The position numbers and the translations under genes are program-made. DNA of 64,000 nucleotides from Lutjanus erythropterus (taxonomy: Eukaryota > Chordata > Actinopteri > Lutjaniformes > Lutjanidae). How positions within the stretch are numbered: the first letter of the stretch is position 1; every line of letters begins with the position of its first letter. Under the pieces are notes generated by a model. It did no database searches, was not told where the DNA came from, and was given only the letters and a program-made list of their open reading frames with translations. Shown here piece after piece: positions 29,008 to 39,509 of the stretch. The DNA lies in the NCBI GenBank assembly GCA_020091685.1, contig CM034606.1, positions 14,245,695 to 14,309,694 on the forward strand. The letters are read 5' to 3'.

Positions 29008-29330
29008 GACAGCCCATTATTCTGAAACCCCAATAGTCCGAAAAATGTCCCATTGGACTGAAAGCCCATTTGTCTGACACCCCGGTATCTTGAAGACAAA
29101 TGCCCATGGCTCCGAAGGCCCACTGCGCTGAAAATACACACTCTCCCTGCAACTGTTAGTTCAGTTACTCATTCCTAACAATGATACTGATGCAGACAAA
29201 TTTCCAATATCAGAATAAAATTATAAGTGTTTTACTTCTCAGCTGCAAGGAGAGTGTGTTTTCAGAGCAATGATGTTTGGTCCAATTGGACATTTTTTGG
29301 ACTACTGGGGTTTTAGAATAATGAGCTGTC
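29008..29330. mobile_element. foldback (hairpin) element
   Basis: The left arm 29008-29154 and right arm 29241-29330 are reverse complements, separated by about 86 bp. The right arm lacks about 60 bp present in the left. The left arm itself is built from degenerate units of about 16-17 bp like TCTGAAAGCCCATT. Such tandemly built inverted arms are typical of foldback transposons. There is no coding capacity. Confidence 0.65.
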
Positions 29331-29822
29331 CTTGTTGATGTGAGGTCAATTTTTTCCTGTCCTTAACCAAGTGTTTCAGTAGTCTGACTTTAACCATAGT
29401 TTATTTATTCACAGTCCTTCCGTGACCTTACGAGTGCCCGGCTTCTGAATTGCATCATGTAACATCAGACTCTGTCTGTCCACCACGCTGAATCTGTTAA
29501 ATATGCACTTCTGTCACATAATCAAACCTTGTACCAGCTTTGCACTTGAGACAGACATAACAGAAACAGGGTGTCCGACAAAAAAGTCTATCTCAAAAAG
29601 GCATACCATGTCACACTGCGCCACTTGCAATCAGCTGGGACATTCCTATTTAAACCACTGACTCTTGCTCATGTTGCAGTTGGGATGTGGTGTTGACTAA
29701 TCTGTGGTTGCCACACACAAACGTTATGGAACATATATTATTTTATATCAGCATTCTTGTCTGACATTAAGGTTGGAGGTGAGTGTTGGAAAAAGTTGAT
29801 TTCACATATTTCCATCTACCAG
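29331..29822. other. intergenic, nothing recognised
   Basis: No feature recognised. Confidence 0.5.
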
Positions 29823-30165
29823 TTGCAGGGTTCAACATTAATTCTGTTTTTCACTTGCTCAGTTGGGCAAGTGGTTCAGAAATCTACTTTTCCAAAATTT
29901 TTCTAGAGTGGCAATGTCTATATAATATGAGAAAATAGTGACACATGTCCATCCTAGTCCAAGATATTCAGTTTAATGTGATAATGAATGTAAAAATCTC
30001 CCTATTTGAGAGGCTGTAGAATGGACTTACTAACATTTTTTCATGCAACAACAATTATCAAAATAGTTTAATTCTTTTTTACCGGGCAAGTGAGTTGCTA
30101 GATTTTCTAGTCTGATGAAGCATTTTACTTGCCCCAAGCTTATTGTTTAGCCCTGAATTGTAAAG
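29823..30165. mobile_element. possible MITE with imperfect terminal inverted repeats
   Basis: The left end reads CAGGGTTCAACATTAATTCT and the reverse complement of the right end reads CAGGGCTAAACAATAA. Inside both ends lie CACTTGC/GGGCAAGTG motifs in opposite orientation. About 340 bp, AT-rich, non-coding. Confidence 0.4.
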
Positions 30166-33100
30166 TTACAATCTCAAAATCACAGTCAGAATTTGAGTCA
30201 GTTGTTCAATGTTTACTTTTGTTGCCAGAGATGCTACTGTCAGTAAAATCTGACCCATCTGCAACCACACTTGCTTGAAGAAGTAAATTTAGTTGTTAAA
30301 CTCGTATTAATTTATGATGACAAATGTTTTACTCGCTGATTTTAATTTAGCTGGTTGCTTATTTACACACAAATATTTAATTTTGAAAAGAAACTCTTTA
30401 TTTTGAAAACTCTCGTGTGCTTGAAGTCTATTCATAATGAACTAGTTGTCACATTAAAAAAAAATAAAAAATCTTCATTAAAAGTCACGAACGCATTTCT
30501 CACCGGGCTGCAACTCAGGCATTCTCATTAAACATTTGACAGCAACTGTTGTTTACTTTTCTGTCAACACTGTGTGACCTGTTTGGGCTGTACAGAGGAC
30601 TCTGCCATTGTCTGGAACTGCCTGTGATTACCAGGCATATGCTTTTCCCAAAAACCTGCTGAACTGTGTCGGGTTTGGCTCTGCAGTGTTTGAAGGACTC
30701 CGGACAGAGCGAGTGGGTGGCTGTATTTGTGCTGACAGAACTCACTGTGTGGGCGACAGGGGACAGAGTGATTATTTCTGAGTGTCCGCTGGCGTTTTGC
30801 CGTCTTCCACTGCTTTCCTCTCCTCGTGTTCTTCTGAGCATTCTTCCCAAATGGCTGAGACTGTCTGTGTAATACTGGAGACAATCTTTGCTCATGGGCG
30901 TGCTTTTGTGTTACACATGCACACACAAACACACACAGTTACTCTAATTAGACTGACACCCTGACACTAAACATGTCATCATTAAGTCCAGGGCTTTTCT
31001 GCAGATTGTTTTGCATTTTAATTATAGCCTGGACCTGTAATATGTTGGCTGTGATTAATTTGTTTCATTAAAAGTTGATTTAATAACACTGCACTGTCCA
31101 AAGCGCACTCTGATTTGTATCAAAAGCATATTTTGAGTCCTTCTGTCATCCGCCTGAATTTTAGTGCTTCATTTTCTTAATGCTGCCTCAGTAGCTTAAA
31201 AATCTCATAGAAAAAGAGTGCTTGTTAGTAGTTTCAGCAAGCATTTGGTATGAAGATTGTTAGTTTTAGGGGTTTTGAGTGTTGGTTCAAGCTTTCAGCA
31301 CCTCTAGTCCAAAGAGTGCCGGTGCTAGCCATTAAACTCCGACTGTCTCAGAAGAATGAAATAAAGTTGGAAATCCGGTCAGAGAGAGGAGGGACAACAG
31401 AGTGAAGGTAAGATATCAGCTGGAACAGAGACTTCATGCCTTGTTAACTCAGAGAGTTTAGCAGACAGGTGCTTTGTTGTGCTGGAGGTGTAAGCGGTTT
31501 GTTTTTTTCAGACAATGGAAACCCATACGAGTTGTTAAGCAGCTTTATCCAGTGTTTCAGTCCTCACCTCAGCATTTGAAATTCCACTCAGACCCCTGTT
31601 TGTCTCGTGCCTTGTTGGGGCTTTGGACAGTAATAGAGTTTTGAAAGAACTTGCCGCCAAGTCTTTTTTTTTTTTCTTCAGTGGATTGGTTCTCAGCAGT
31701 CTCATATGCACATCAATGCCTTTTTACAGTTTGAGAGAGACAGCGAGAGGGGGAGGAGTTATCAGTATTCTGTTGTGCATGTGCTACAGAGAGAGACTCT
31801 TATGGCTCATACATGCATCTCCATCTGGGTGATGCATTTGTAAACAACATCATACTGATAAAGAAAAGACACCACTGTTCTAGTGATTGATAGCCCCTGT
31901 CTAATGCCATTTGTATCGATAATGCTGGTGTTTTATAAAAGTGCAGGTACCTGCACAGCACACAAATCAAGGCATGAAAAGAATCGCTATCAGCCTGAGT
32001 GAAACTTTGGCTGTTGAAGGTTATACATGAGATAGAAAACAGAAGATCCAACGAAATGCAAGTTTACGAGTTTTTGAATTACTATTTTGACAAGTTTATA
32101 TGAATTCATGTCAAGTTAAACAAACCATTATCTCATAGAAGTGTTCATAGAAGAATTATTATGTGACCTTCCTTGAACCTGAACATTCGTGATACCTTCA
32201 TAAATCAAGGTTGATCAATCAGCCGTCGTCCTCATTCATCCAAGTGGAATAAATGAGCCAACAGTGACCAGACACTGCTAATACTGAATTAGCAGGTATT
32301 GTTAGTCTAAGTGTTATTTGTCTAAAGTCTGACGCTGCTGCACTGTAACGTCATGACTGAACTCCAGCAGCCTCCGACTCAAGCTAACATTATACTGTTA
32401 GCGATCAGTAACTATTAGTGTTATGAGCCATCATTGTTTGTTTACCACACTGACGGTAAATATTCATGTATGTTATGCACCTCAAATTTCAGTGTGAAAG
32501 CCACGGTTATTAAAACGGTTGTTTCTAGTTTCTTATTCAGCATAAAATAGCTAATTAATTTATTGTCATCAAAAGGGAATTAACTCTGCTGCCAAAATAA
32601 AGAATTACCATTCTCTGGAGGCTCATACATTCTCACTGCTCTCTTTTTGGGATCCCTTTTCTTTCCATGAAGTTATGGTAACCAGTGATCATGATGTTAT
32701 GTTTGTTAGTTTTACAAACTGTACGGCAACTTTTAAGCATTTTTCTGTTTCTTCTAGTACATGAAGTTCTGGTCTTTCCCCCTGAGTGATTTTCGCCTTG
32801 GGGACTGGGGTCTGATCTATTAGGTAGTTCTGACCAAGCAGTCTGATTGGTCAGCTACAAACTGTCCTTGAAATATTTTTAGCCATGAAGATAAATCAGA
32901 AACCACAGTGGACCTATATAAAATAAATGCCCCCCTGTCATGCAATTTATGCATTTATAGAATAATCAAATTAATTTTCTTCGGTGAGCTGCAGAGCTAA
33001 TAGTTTTGCCATTATGATTGACATTTATATCAGAATGTTCCATATATAAATATCAGTTACACATAAAGTTAAAGCTGTGCAAATCAGTTTTAGATTTTTA

Positions 33101-33340
33101 TATCAACAATGGTATTAACTGGCATTTCACAGTTTAAGAACCACTTGTGTTATTAGGCGGCAGCACATATGACTCCAAGTAAATGTCAGTGTTGCTCTGT
33201 GTCTGCTGTCTATGTGAAGAGGCAAGTGTTTGCCAGCTGTTTTATCAAATTTTGTCGACCAACCTGTAAGTTTTATGGTATAATCATCTTAGCCTGAGAA
33301 AATTATTTTGCAACAAATAAGGAGATTTTAAGAGTAAACC
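30166..33340. other. intergenic, nothing certain
   Basis: Overlapping open frames at 30515-30932 on both strands have no domain. The 31260-31500 part may be an old dispersed repeat. The 30970-31180 part is a candidate conserved element. No RNA gene seen. Confidence 0.4.
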
Positions 33341-33532
33341 TTAAAGGTGCAGGAAGTGATTCTCATTCGCCAGTCATCAAGTACTTAAATCTTAGGAATG
33401 ACACTCAGCAATCAATCTTACCAACCTGCGGCCGGCCAAATTCACAGGCTCGATTTTCAAACGCTTAAAAACAAATTCAAGAGGAGGAGCAGAAGCCTAG
33501 TTTTCTCTCAGACCAATTGAATTACATTATGC
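33341..33532 (+). repeat. interspersed repeat family A, copy 2
   Basis: Starts TTAAAGGTGCAGGAAGTGAT. Includes TCTTACCAACCTG, then AGAGGAGGAGCAGAAGCCTA and GTTTTCTCTCAGACCA. The copy at 39275-39509 on the opposite strand matches it along the whole length. Confidence 0.65.
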
Positions 33533-36040
33533 TTAATGGTTATTACAGAACTTTTGCCCAGTGATGCCAAAAATAAACTGCCAATCCCTAACTTTAAGCC
33601 TTGTGATCAACATCATGGTATATCAAGAGATCTAACAACTGCAATTAAAGATTCAGCTTCCACACAATGCTCTTTGATGTTAATTTGTGCTTTGTTTATC
33701 TTTTCACACGCTCTACAAGCATCAGATGAAGGTGCTCTAGCTGCAAAAGATATTTTGGCAAATTTGTGCTTCATGTCACACCAGACTATTAAGCTTTACA
33801 TCTGAATTCAGTCCCACCTGTGCTTCACTGTAATTTGGCAATGTTGCCAATTGCCTGCACAAGAAACCCGGTATTCTGAATGTTGTTGCTCACCAAAAGA
33901 TATTTGTGTGTGAATGAACACTGCAGTTGCATACCATGTAGCTGCAGTGCTCTGAAAGCAGGTACCCTCTTTGTGTCCCCATATTCACTACTACTCCTTA
34001 CTGTTAGCTTTCAAATATGTTGGGCAAATAATTATGCAATAATAATAAAGATAAAATCTGATTTTCACCCTGAAACTCATGTAGGTACAAAAGAAGTCAG
34101 CTGGTTGGTTGTTGTCTGCTGCTTTGACTCCATTAATCATGTCTGGGCAACTGGTAAGTCGCAGATTGTTCTGCGGGTTGCCAGTTTTTCTGCTATCATG
34201 GATGCTCACAAACCGAGAGGTAATCAGTCATACTCTTTTCTGTCCAAAGTGCTCGTGTTGCCAAAAGTGTTTTCTGTAGTAATGCAGAGTAGATCTTTCT
34301 TATCTTAAAGGGTCTATTTCAACACATAGAGCTTTAAGTTTACTTTTAGTTTTAAAAGTAACTTCTGTGTATTAGAGTACTGTACCGTATGAGCTGTAGA
34401 TACATTTGCAAGGAGCCATAGCATAACAGAAGCTTATATCAGCTCCCGTGCCTAACCCTTTCAACAAAAGTCTTCTTTTATGTTACTGTAGTTCTCAACG
34501 TGTCTTCCTCTTAAACATAGTTGCATTTATGTCTGCTACTCTTTCTTTTTGTCTTACTAATTCATGTGAAATTGATCCTGACAACCCAAGGCATGTATTA
34601 ATCATCAGTCAGAAAAGAACAAATACCACACCTTCTGTGTACAAACGCCGAAACTTTGTTTTCAGATTTCTCGTGTTTCTTGACCCACTTAAAAAAGATG
34701 CAAGAGGGAGACATAATATAATTGGCTGCACAAAAGTAGGTCACCCATTGAGCTTTGAAGAGTCAATTTGTGGCTGTTTTGGAGCCGTGAAAACTAGCTT
34801 CTCTTCATCGTGAACTTTCTAGATGTTCTCCCGCTCCCTCTTTGGCTTTGATTAGGCCGTGTTTTGAAAGGAGAATCTGCTCAGTGGTGCTCATGGTGTC
34901 CAAGAAACATCAAGAGCAAAAGTCTCTCTGGAAATGGACTCCCAGCAAGATGGATGGATACTTGAAAAACGTTAGGAGGAAATGGCTTACTGTCTTCAGT
35001 GTGGGGTAGCCCACAGCGTCAATAATTTGCTAACATGTCTGGCTGGGAAAAAGAATTATGCAATGCTGCGGTAGTCTAAACTAGATCTGTCCTCCCCTCC
35101 CACAGGAAGGATTTGTCTAATAACAGCTGCACCAGCTAGATGAGACTGAGAGACATTTAACTCCATGATATCCCCTTTTCCTTCTAATGATTAATCCTTT
35201 GTAATCACTCTGGTCATATATTGGCCTTTCCTTGTACAAAACCTCAGCAACCAAACTTGATTTGGGGGCAAGGAATGGTCCCTCTCCCTTATTCTCCTTT
35301 TTTTTTTGTGGCATTGCAGAAAAAAACAGCTGCTGTGTCCTGCGGCAGAGTTTGTACTGAGAGATTATACAGTGAGCCTCTCTGGCACTTGACAGGGTTT
35401 TGTAGTCTCCCACACATTTCTAGATAATGTGGCAGACTTGCTAATCTGACATGGTGTACACCCCTGTCACCTGATCACTGGCAGGATTCTGATATTAAAA
35501 AGACAGCATCCCAATGTGAGGGAGACAGACGGTGAAAGAAAGACACAATACATATGAGGAGGGAGAGAAAAAAATGGAATGAATCCCCAGACAGATGGTG
35601 CATGCATGATAGATGAGCAATGCAAGGCAATGAATTTTATACCGGGTGCAAGCTTAGACAGACTTAAACTTGCCCATTGCATTGAAGTGATAAACCATAT
35701 GTTTAACTCCAAACCCTCATAAACTTTATATACAGCATTACGTGATAGACTCTACCACGCACAGAGAGGAGTTTCTATTTTTAAATTCTAGGTTTGAGGA
35801 GACGATTGATAACGACAACTATAGCTAGGTGCAGTATATAGAGAATTATTATTTTACTTGTTCCTGGAAACACTGAAACCCTGCAGTTTCCGCCAAAGGA
35901 AAACCATGTGTCTAATTATTTACTGCACACTCTTAGAGTTCTATGGAGCCTCTGAAAGGTCATGGTGGGACACTTTTTTTTTTCTGAACTATGCCTTTGT
36001 GTGAAGTTAAGTTGCAATACATTTGATCATATTTCTGAAA
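33533..36040. other. intergenic with unusual density of plus-strand open frames
   Basis: Three open frames of 89, 142 and 121 codons follow each other on the plus strand (33536-33805, 33880-34308, 34448-34813) in two different frames. I recognise no domain in them, and codon use is AT-rich like the surroundings. They are probably chance; a decayed transposon gene is possible. Confidence 0.3.
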
Positions 36041-37010
36041 GAGGTCTAAGTGGCTATAATTGTATGGCTAAGGTTAAAGCTGTAGCTAGGGCTGTTTCTA
36101 TGGCTGTAGTGTGTCTTTAGAACTGACACCTCACAGCAAGAACATCCTAGGACTGAATCCTGACTGGGGAAGGGTCTGTCTATGTCTTGACCAAGGCATT
36201 ATCTTAGAAATGGAGTTAATCCCTGAGCAATGTACAGTGGCTCGCTCAAATGAGTTGTTCTCAAAGTTTTTCTGTCATTCCTACCTTCAGCAGCCCAAAA
36301 AAGTTCATACCCCACATCTCACTTTTTTTTTTTTTTACATTCCCCATAATCCATATTTCTGTCAGTAGCTGTGACCACAGTTGGCAGCTAGGCTATGCCT
36401 GTACTTGGTGCTAGTTATTTCTATGACTATCTGATGCAATGACCATATCAATGTCTGTGCTATGCTTTGGCTATAGCAGAGGTTGTATCAGTGACTATAG
36501 TTGTAATTGTGGCAATATCTATGGCTATTGCTATGGCTGTAGCTGGCTCTGTGGCCAGTAGGTCACTTGAAAGGAGATGCCATTCCCCTTGTTAGCAAAA
36601 TGACCAAAATACATTTCCCCTGCCACCCCCACCTCCATCCCATAGTAGCACACAGAGTTCAGGACCAGATGAGTTGTTAAGATGTCTAGTCTGCTTAACT
36701 CATATTGATCCTTTGACTGAGGTTTGTGCAAGTTAGAGTCTATGGACCCGGCCATGTCAAATCTCAGTACTTTGCTGTGTATTGATAAATCCATGGCGCT
36801 GTCTGTGGTGCTGAAAACAGATAAGATCAACTTAATAGATCCCACACCTGCTCCCATTGGGCCATCCCCCCTGTTAAATGTTAACAAATCACAGACTGTG
36901 TGTTGTTATGTCTAAGTTAAGGCTAAAGCTGTAGCTGTCTCCATGGCTTTTGTTCTGGTTAAGACTAAAGTTGTAGCTGTTTCTAAGGCTGTGGCTGTGG
37001 CTACTCTTTA
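36041..37010. repeat. degenerate (GGCTRT)n-type simple repeat, interrupted
   Basis: Clusters of GGCTGTAGCT, GGCTATAGTT and similar units occur at about 36047-36115, 36468-36560 and 36903-37010. The reverse complement occurs at about 37972-38105. Insertions separate the clusters, including SINE pieces near 36120-36190 and at 37141. This looks like an old hexanucleotide array broken by point change and insertions. Confidence 0.55.
36120..36200 (+). mobile_element. fragment of tRNA-derived SINE
   Basis: ACACCTCACAGCAAGAACAT followed by CCTAGGACTGAATCCTGACT resembles the B-box part of the SINE at 37141-37330. The head and tail are missing. Confidence 0.4.
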
Positions 37011-37140
37011 TAGCACATAAATTAGGGGTATAGTTTTATCATAATGATCAACCATCTCTGTCAGTTAATTACATCTGCACAGCTCTTGTGTGTTATTTAC
37101 ACCATTTATAAGCCACACATGGCCTTGGTAAAGTAAACAA

Positions 37141-37330
37141 CTGTAGCCAGGCAGCACAGTGGCTCAGTGGTTAGCACTGTTCTCCTACCACAAGAAGGTT
37201 TTAGGTTTGTATCCAAGCTGGGGCAGGGTCTTTTTCTGTTGAGTTTGCATGTTCTCCCTGTCTTGTGGTCACCTTAGGTCGTTCTGTTTTACCCCACCAC
37301 CAAAAACATGAGTTTTGGTAGAACTGGAGT
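37141..37330 (+). mobile_element. tRNA-derived SINE
   Basis: Head GGCAGCACAGTGGCTCAGTG with an A-box (about 37159-37170) and a B-box-like GGTTTGTATCCA (37204-37215), followed by GAGTTTGCATGTTCTCCCTG. This is the recognisable layout of a widespread teleost SINE. The tail is decayed and no clear target duplication was seen. Confidence 0.75.
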
Positions 37331-37374
37331 TGGTTTTTCGCACTTAACAGTGGTTGGCTTAGTATGGGTTAAAT

Positions 37375-37912
37375 CACTGGTTCTCAAACTTTTTCTTTTA
37401 TATCCTCATTCAGAAGCTGTGATAGAGGAAGCAGCTATAAAAAAGGACACCAACTGAATTTTAGTGAAATAAAGGTCAGCAAGATAGCAACAGTGAATTC
37501 TTATCTACTTTCCCTGCATAAATCATACTCTTTGAACTTAGTATCACTCCATTCTTCAAGTAAAGGGCTCATTGCATGGGTCAAACAGTCTCAGTAAAAA
37601 ATCAAAAATGCAAGGCTCCTTCAAAAACATACCAAGGCACACTGACAGTGCCCAAGGCTGCATTTTTTGTTTTTTACTGACACTGTTTGACCCATGCAAT
37701 GAGCTCTTGACCTGAAGAAGAAGTGCAAAATACCTGAAGTATCCAAAGAGCACCTGTATTTTGACCAACAGAAAGATCCAGCAGCGCTTCTTCCGCTCTA
37801 TTGACTTCATGTTTAGTATCACTCCATATTTTTCCCCTGGTCATCCACCTCCCCCCCTGCAGGGGCTCTACACTCCCTGCAGGAGGCCTGCCCCACAGTT
37901 TGAGAGTTCCTG
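37375..37912. mobile_element. hAT-type MITE with a nested insertion
   Basis: The terminal inverted repeats are CACTGGTTCTCAAACT (left) and, reverse-complemented, CAGGAACTCTCAAACT (right). They are flanked by 8-bp target duplications, GGTTAAAT and GATTAAAT, which is the hAT rule. There is no transposase, so it is non-autonomous. A 260-bp insert flanked by its own 15-bp direct repeat lies inside. Confidence 0.7.
37553..37812. mobile_element. insert with long hairpin nested in the hAT MITE
   Basis: Flanked by the perfect 15-bp direct repeat TTAGTATCACTCCAT (37538-37552 and 37813-37827). It holds an inverted repeat with arms at 37565-37612 and 37659-37706, 48 nt each with about 44 matches and a 46-nt loop. 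A 15-bp duplication is typical of LINE-driven insertion. The element family is unknown to me. Confidence 0.6.
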
Positions 37913-38741
37913 GATTAAATGCAGAAAACGAATTTCCCGATGGGGATTAATAATTGATAGCTTGACTTAAGCCTGACAGTCATAATCATAGCAACCATCA
38001 TAGGCATAATTGAAACAACAGCAAATAATTCCAGCTATCTCCGTAGCCAGAGCCTGTTACAACCACAGCCATGCAGCTGTCAGTTATTCTACAGTGTAGC
38101 TACCTCCAGAAATGTGGATAAAATGCAAAAAGCATTGTGAGGTAACACATAAAGTAGTCAGACAAAAGATGACCACAGTGACCTGCCACTGTAGTGTCGA
38201 TCTGATGATGATTCAGCTCATCTTTGATCATGTTCTCACCCCTTCACTGAGACACTGACAGCATGATGCAAAGGCCAATGAAGAGGTGATAGTGCGCGTC
38301 TTTTTAAACTTGAATCACTGTACTTTTTACATCAAAACTACATCGCTATAGTAAGCTCTTTAGTAGCCTAGTTTGCATAGTTGCTAGTTTTCTCTGCTTT
38401 CACAGATAAGGATGTTATGTGTGGAGGACAGGGTGTTATTTAAATGTGTTTGAAGTGCATAACATGGGATAGGTCAGAGTAGGGCCATGTACTGCCTCAT
38501 CCTTCCTTAGTATTCATATGCTTACAGATCTTTTTGCCTTTTGCACGCTCTTCATTAAAACTGTCTCTAAAGCAGTGTGTGTAGAATGTATAATGTGTTA
38601 TCTCTGAAGACCCTAGAGCTGACATTAGGCAATATGCATATAGAAATGCAGTTAAAAAGCTTTATCAGACCCTTAATACTTGATACACTGCAGCTGGGTC
38701 TTACATTATTATGTTTTTGTGACTATTGCAATCTGCCTCTA
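37913..38741. other. intergenic, end of the degenerate GGCTRT array
   Basis: The 37972-38105 part carries the array in reverse orientation (CATAGCAACCATCATAGGCA). Nothing else recognised. Confidence 0.4.
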
Positions 38742-39150
38742 GGGATGGTAATGCCGGTCGGTGCATCACTTTGGCCCAGACTGAAAAATCTTAACAATTA
38801 CTGGATGGATTGCTGTTCAAGTCTGACATTCACTGTCCTCAGGATGAAGCCTACAGGCTGTGTTTTTAAAGATATTTTGGGGGGCTTTTTAGCCTTTATT
38901 TGACAGACAGGAAATGGTGGCGGGGAGTAGGGGGAAGACACACAGCAACGGGCCACAGGTTGGAATCAATCCCATGGATGCTGCTGAGGACTCTTAGCCC
39001 CTGTACATTGGGTGTGCGCTCTACCAACTGAGCGGTCGGGGTATCAAGAGACCAGCTACCCTTCCAACTGTTGGTTGGATTGCCATTGCATTAGGTACAG
39101 ACGTTTCAGCCTGTTTTTATTCCCAACTCATCAAATACCAATGTTTTGTC
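38742..39150 (+). repeat. teleost 'actactggatggattg' repeat, copy 2, split by a SINE
   Basis: The left part has GGTCGGTGCATCACTTTGGC and CAATTACTGGATGGATTGCT. The right part (39047-39150) has CAACTGTTGGTTGGATTGCC and a GGTACAGACGTTT segment. A SINE on the opposite strand occupies about 38878-39046 between them. Confidence 0.65.
38878..39046 (-). mobile_element. tRNA-derived SINE (nested)
   Basis: On the minus strand the head is CCGCTCAGTTGGTAGAGCGC, the B-box part is GATTGATTCCAACCTG, then GTTGCTGTGTGTCTTCCCCC and the tail TGTCAAATAAAGGCTAAAA. It is the same family as the 10.3 kb copy and better preserved. Confidence 0.85.
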
Positions 39151-39274
39151 ACCAGCCCCTGGTGACTCATACAGTACACATTAGCAGCTGAAAGAAATGC
39201 ACCTCTTGCAGTTTATCCTCAACCTCAAAGGTCTTTCATACAAAAAACTAAAACCTTCTGTTGATAATGGGAAC

Positions 39275-39509
39275 ACTTTCTTTGATAACCTCTGCGCAAA
39301 ATGTAATTCAAGTGGTCTGAGAGAAAACTAGACTTCTGCTCCTCCTCTTGGCTGTGAAAAATCTATCCTGTGATGAGAAAGGTTTGCCAATAACAGGTTG
39401 GTAAGATAGTTTGATGTTGAGTTTCTTTCCCAAAACACAAGTATTTGACAGCCTGGGAATGAGACTCAACAACTATCTTTCTCCAGAATTGATCACTGCA
39501 CCTTTAAGC
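39275..39509 (-). repeat. interspersed repeat family A, copy 3
   Basis: The reverse complement starts TTAAAGGTGCAGTGATCAAT and follows copy 2 through TCTTACCAACCTG, AAGAGGAGGAGCAGAAGTCT and AGTTTTCTCTCAGACCACTT. By eye the two are well above 70% identical over the shared core. Confidence 0.65.

Noticed and set aside
30515..30932. Two overlapping minus-strand frames of more than 120 codons
   Set aside because: Different frames over the same bases, no motif in either, and opposite-strand frames of similar length. Typical of chance.
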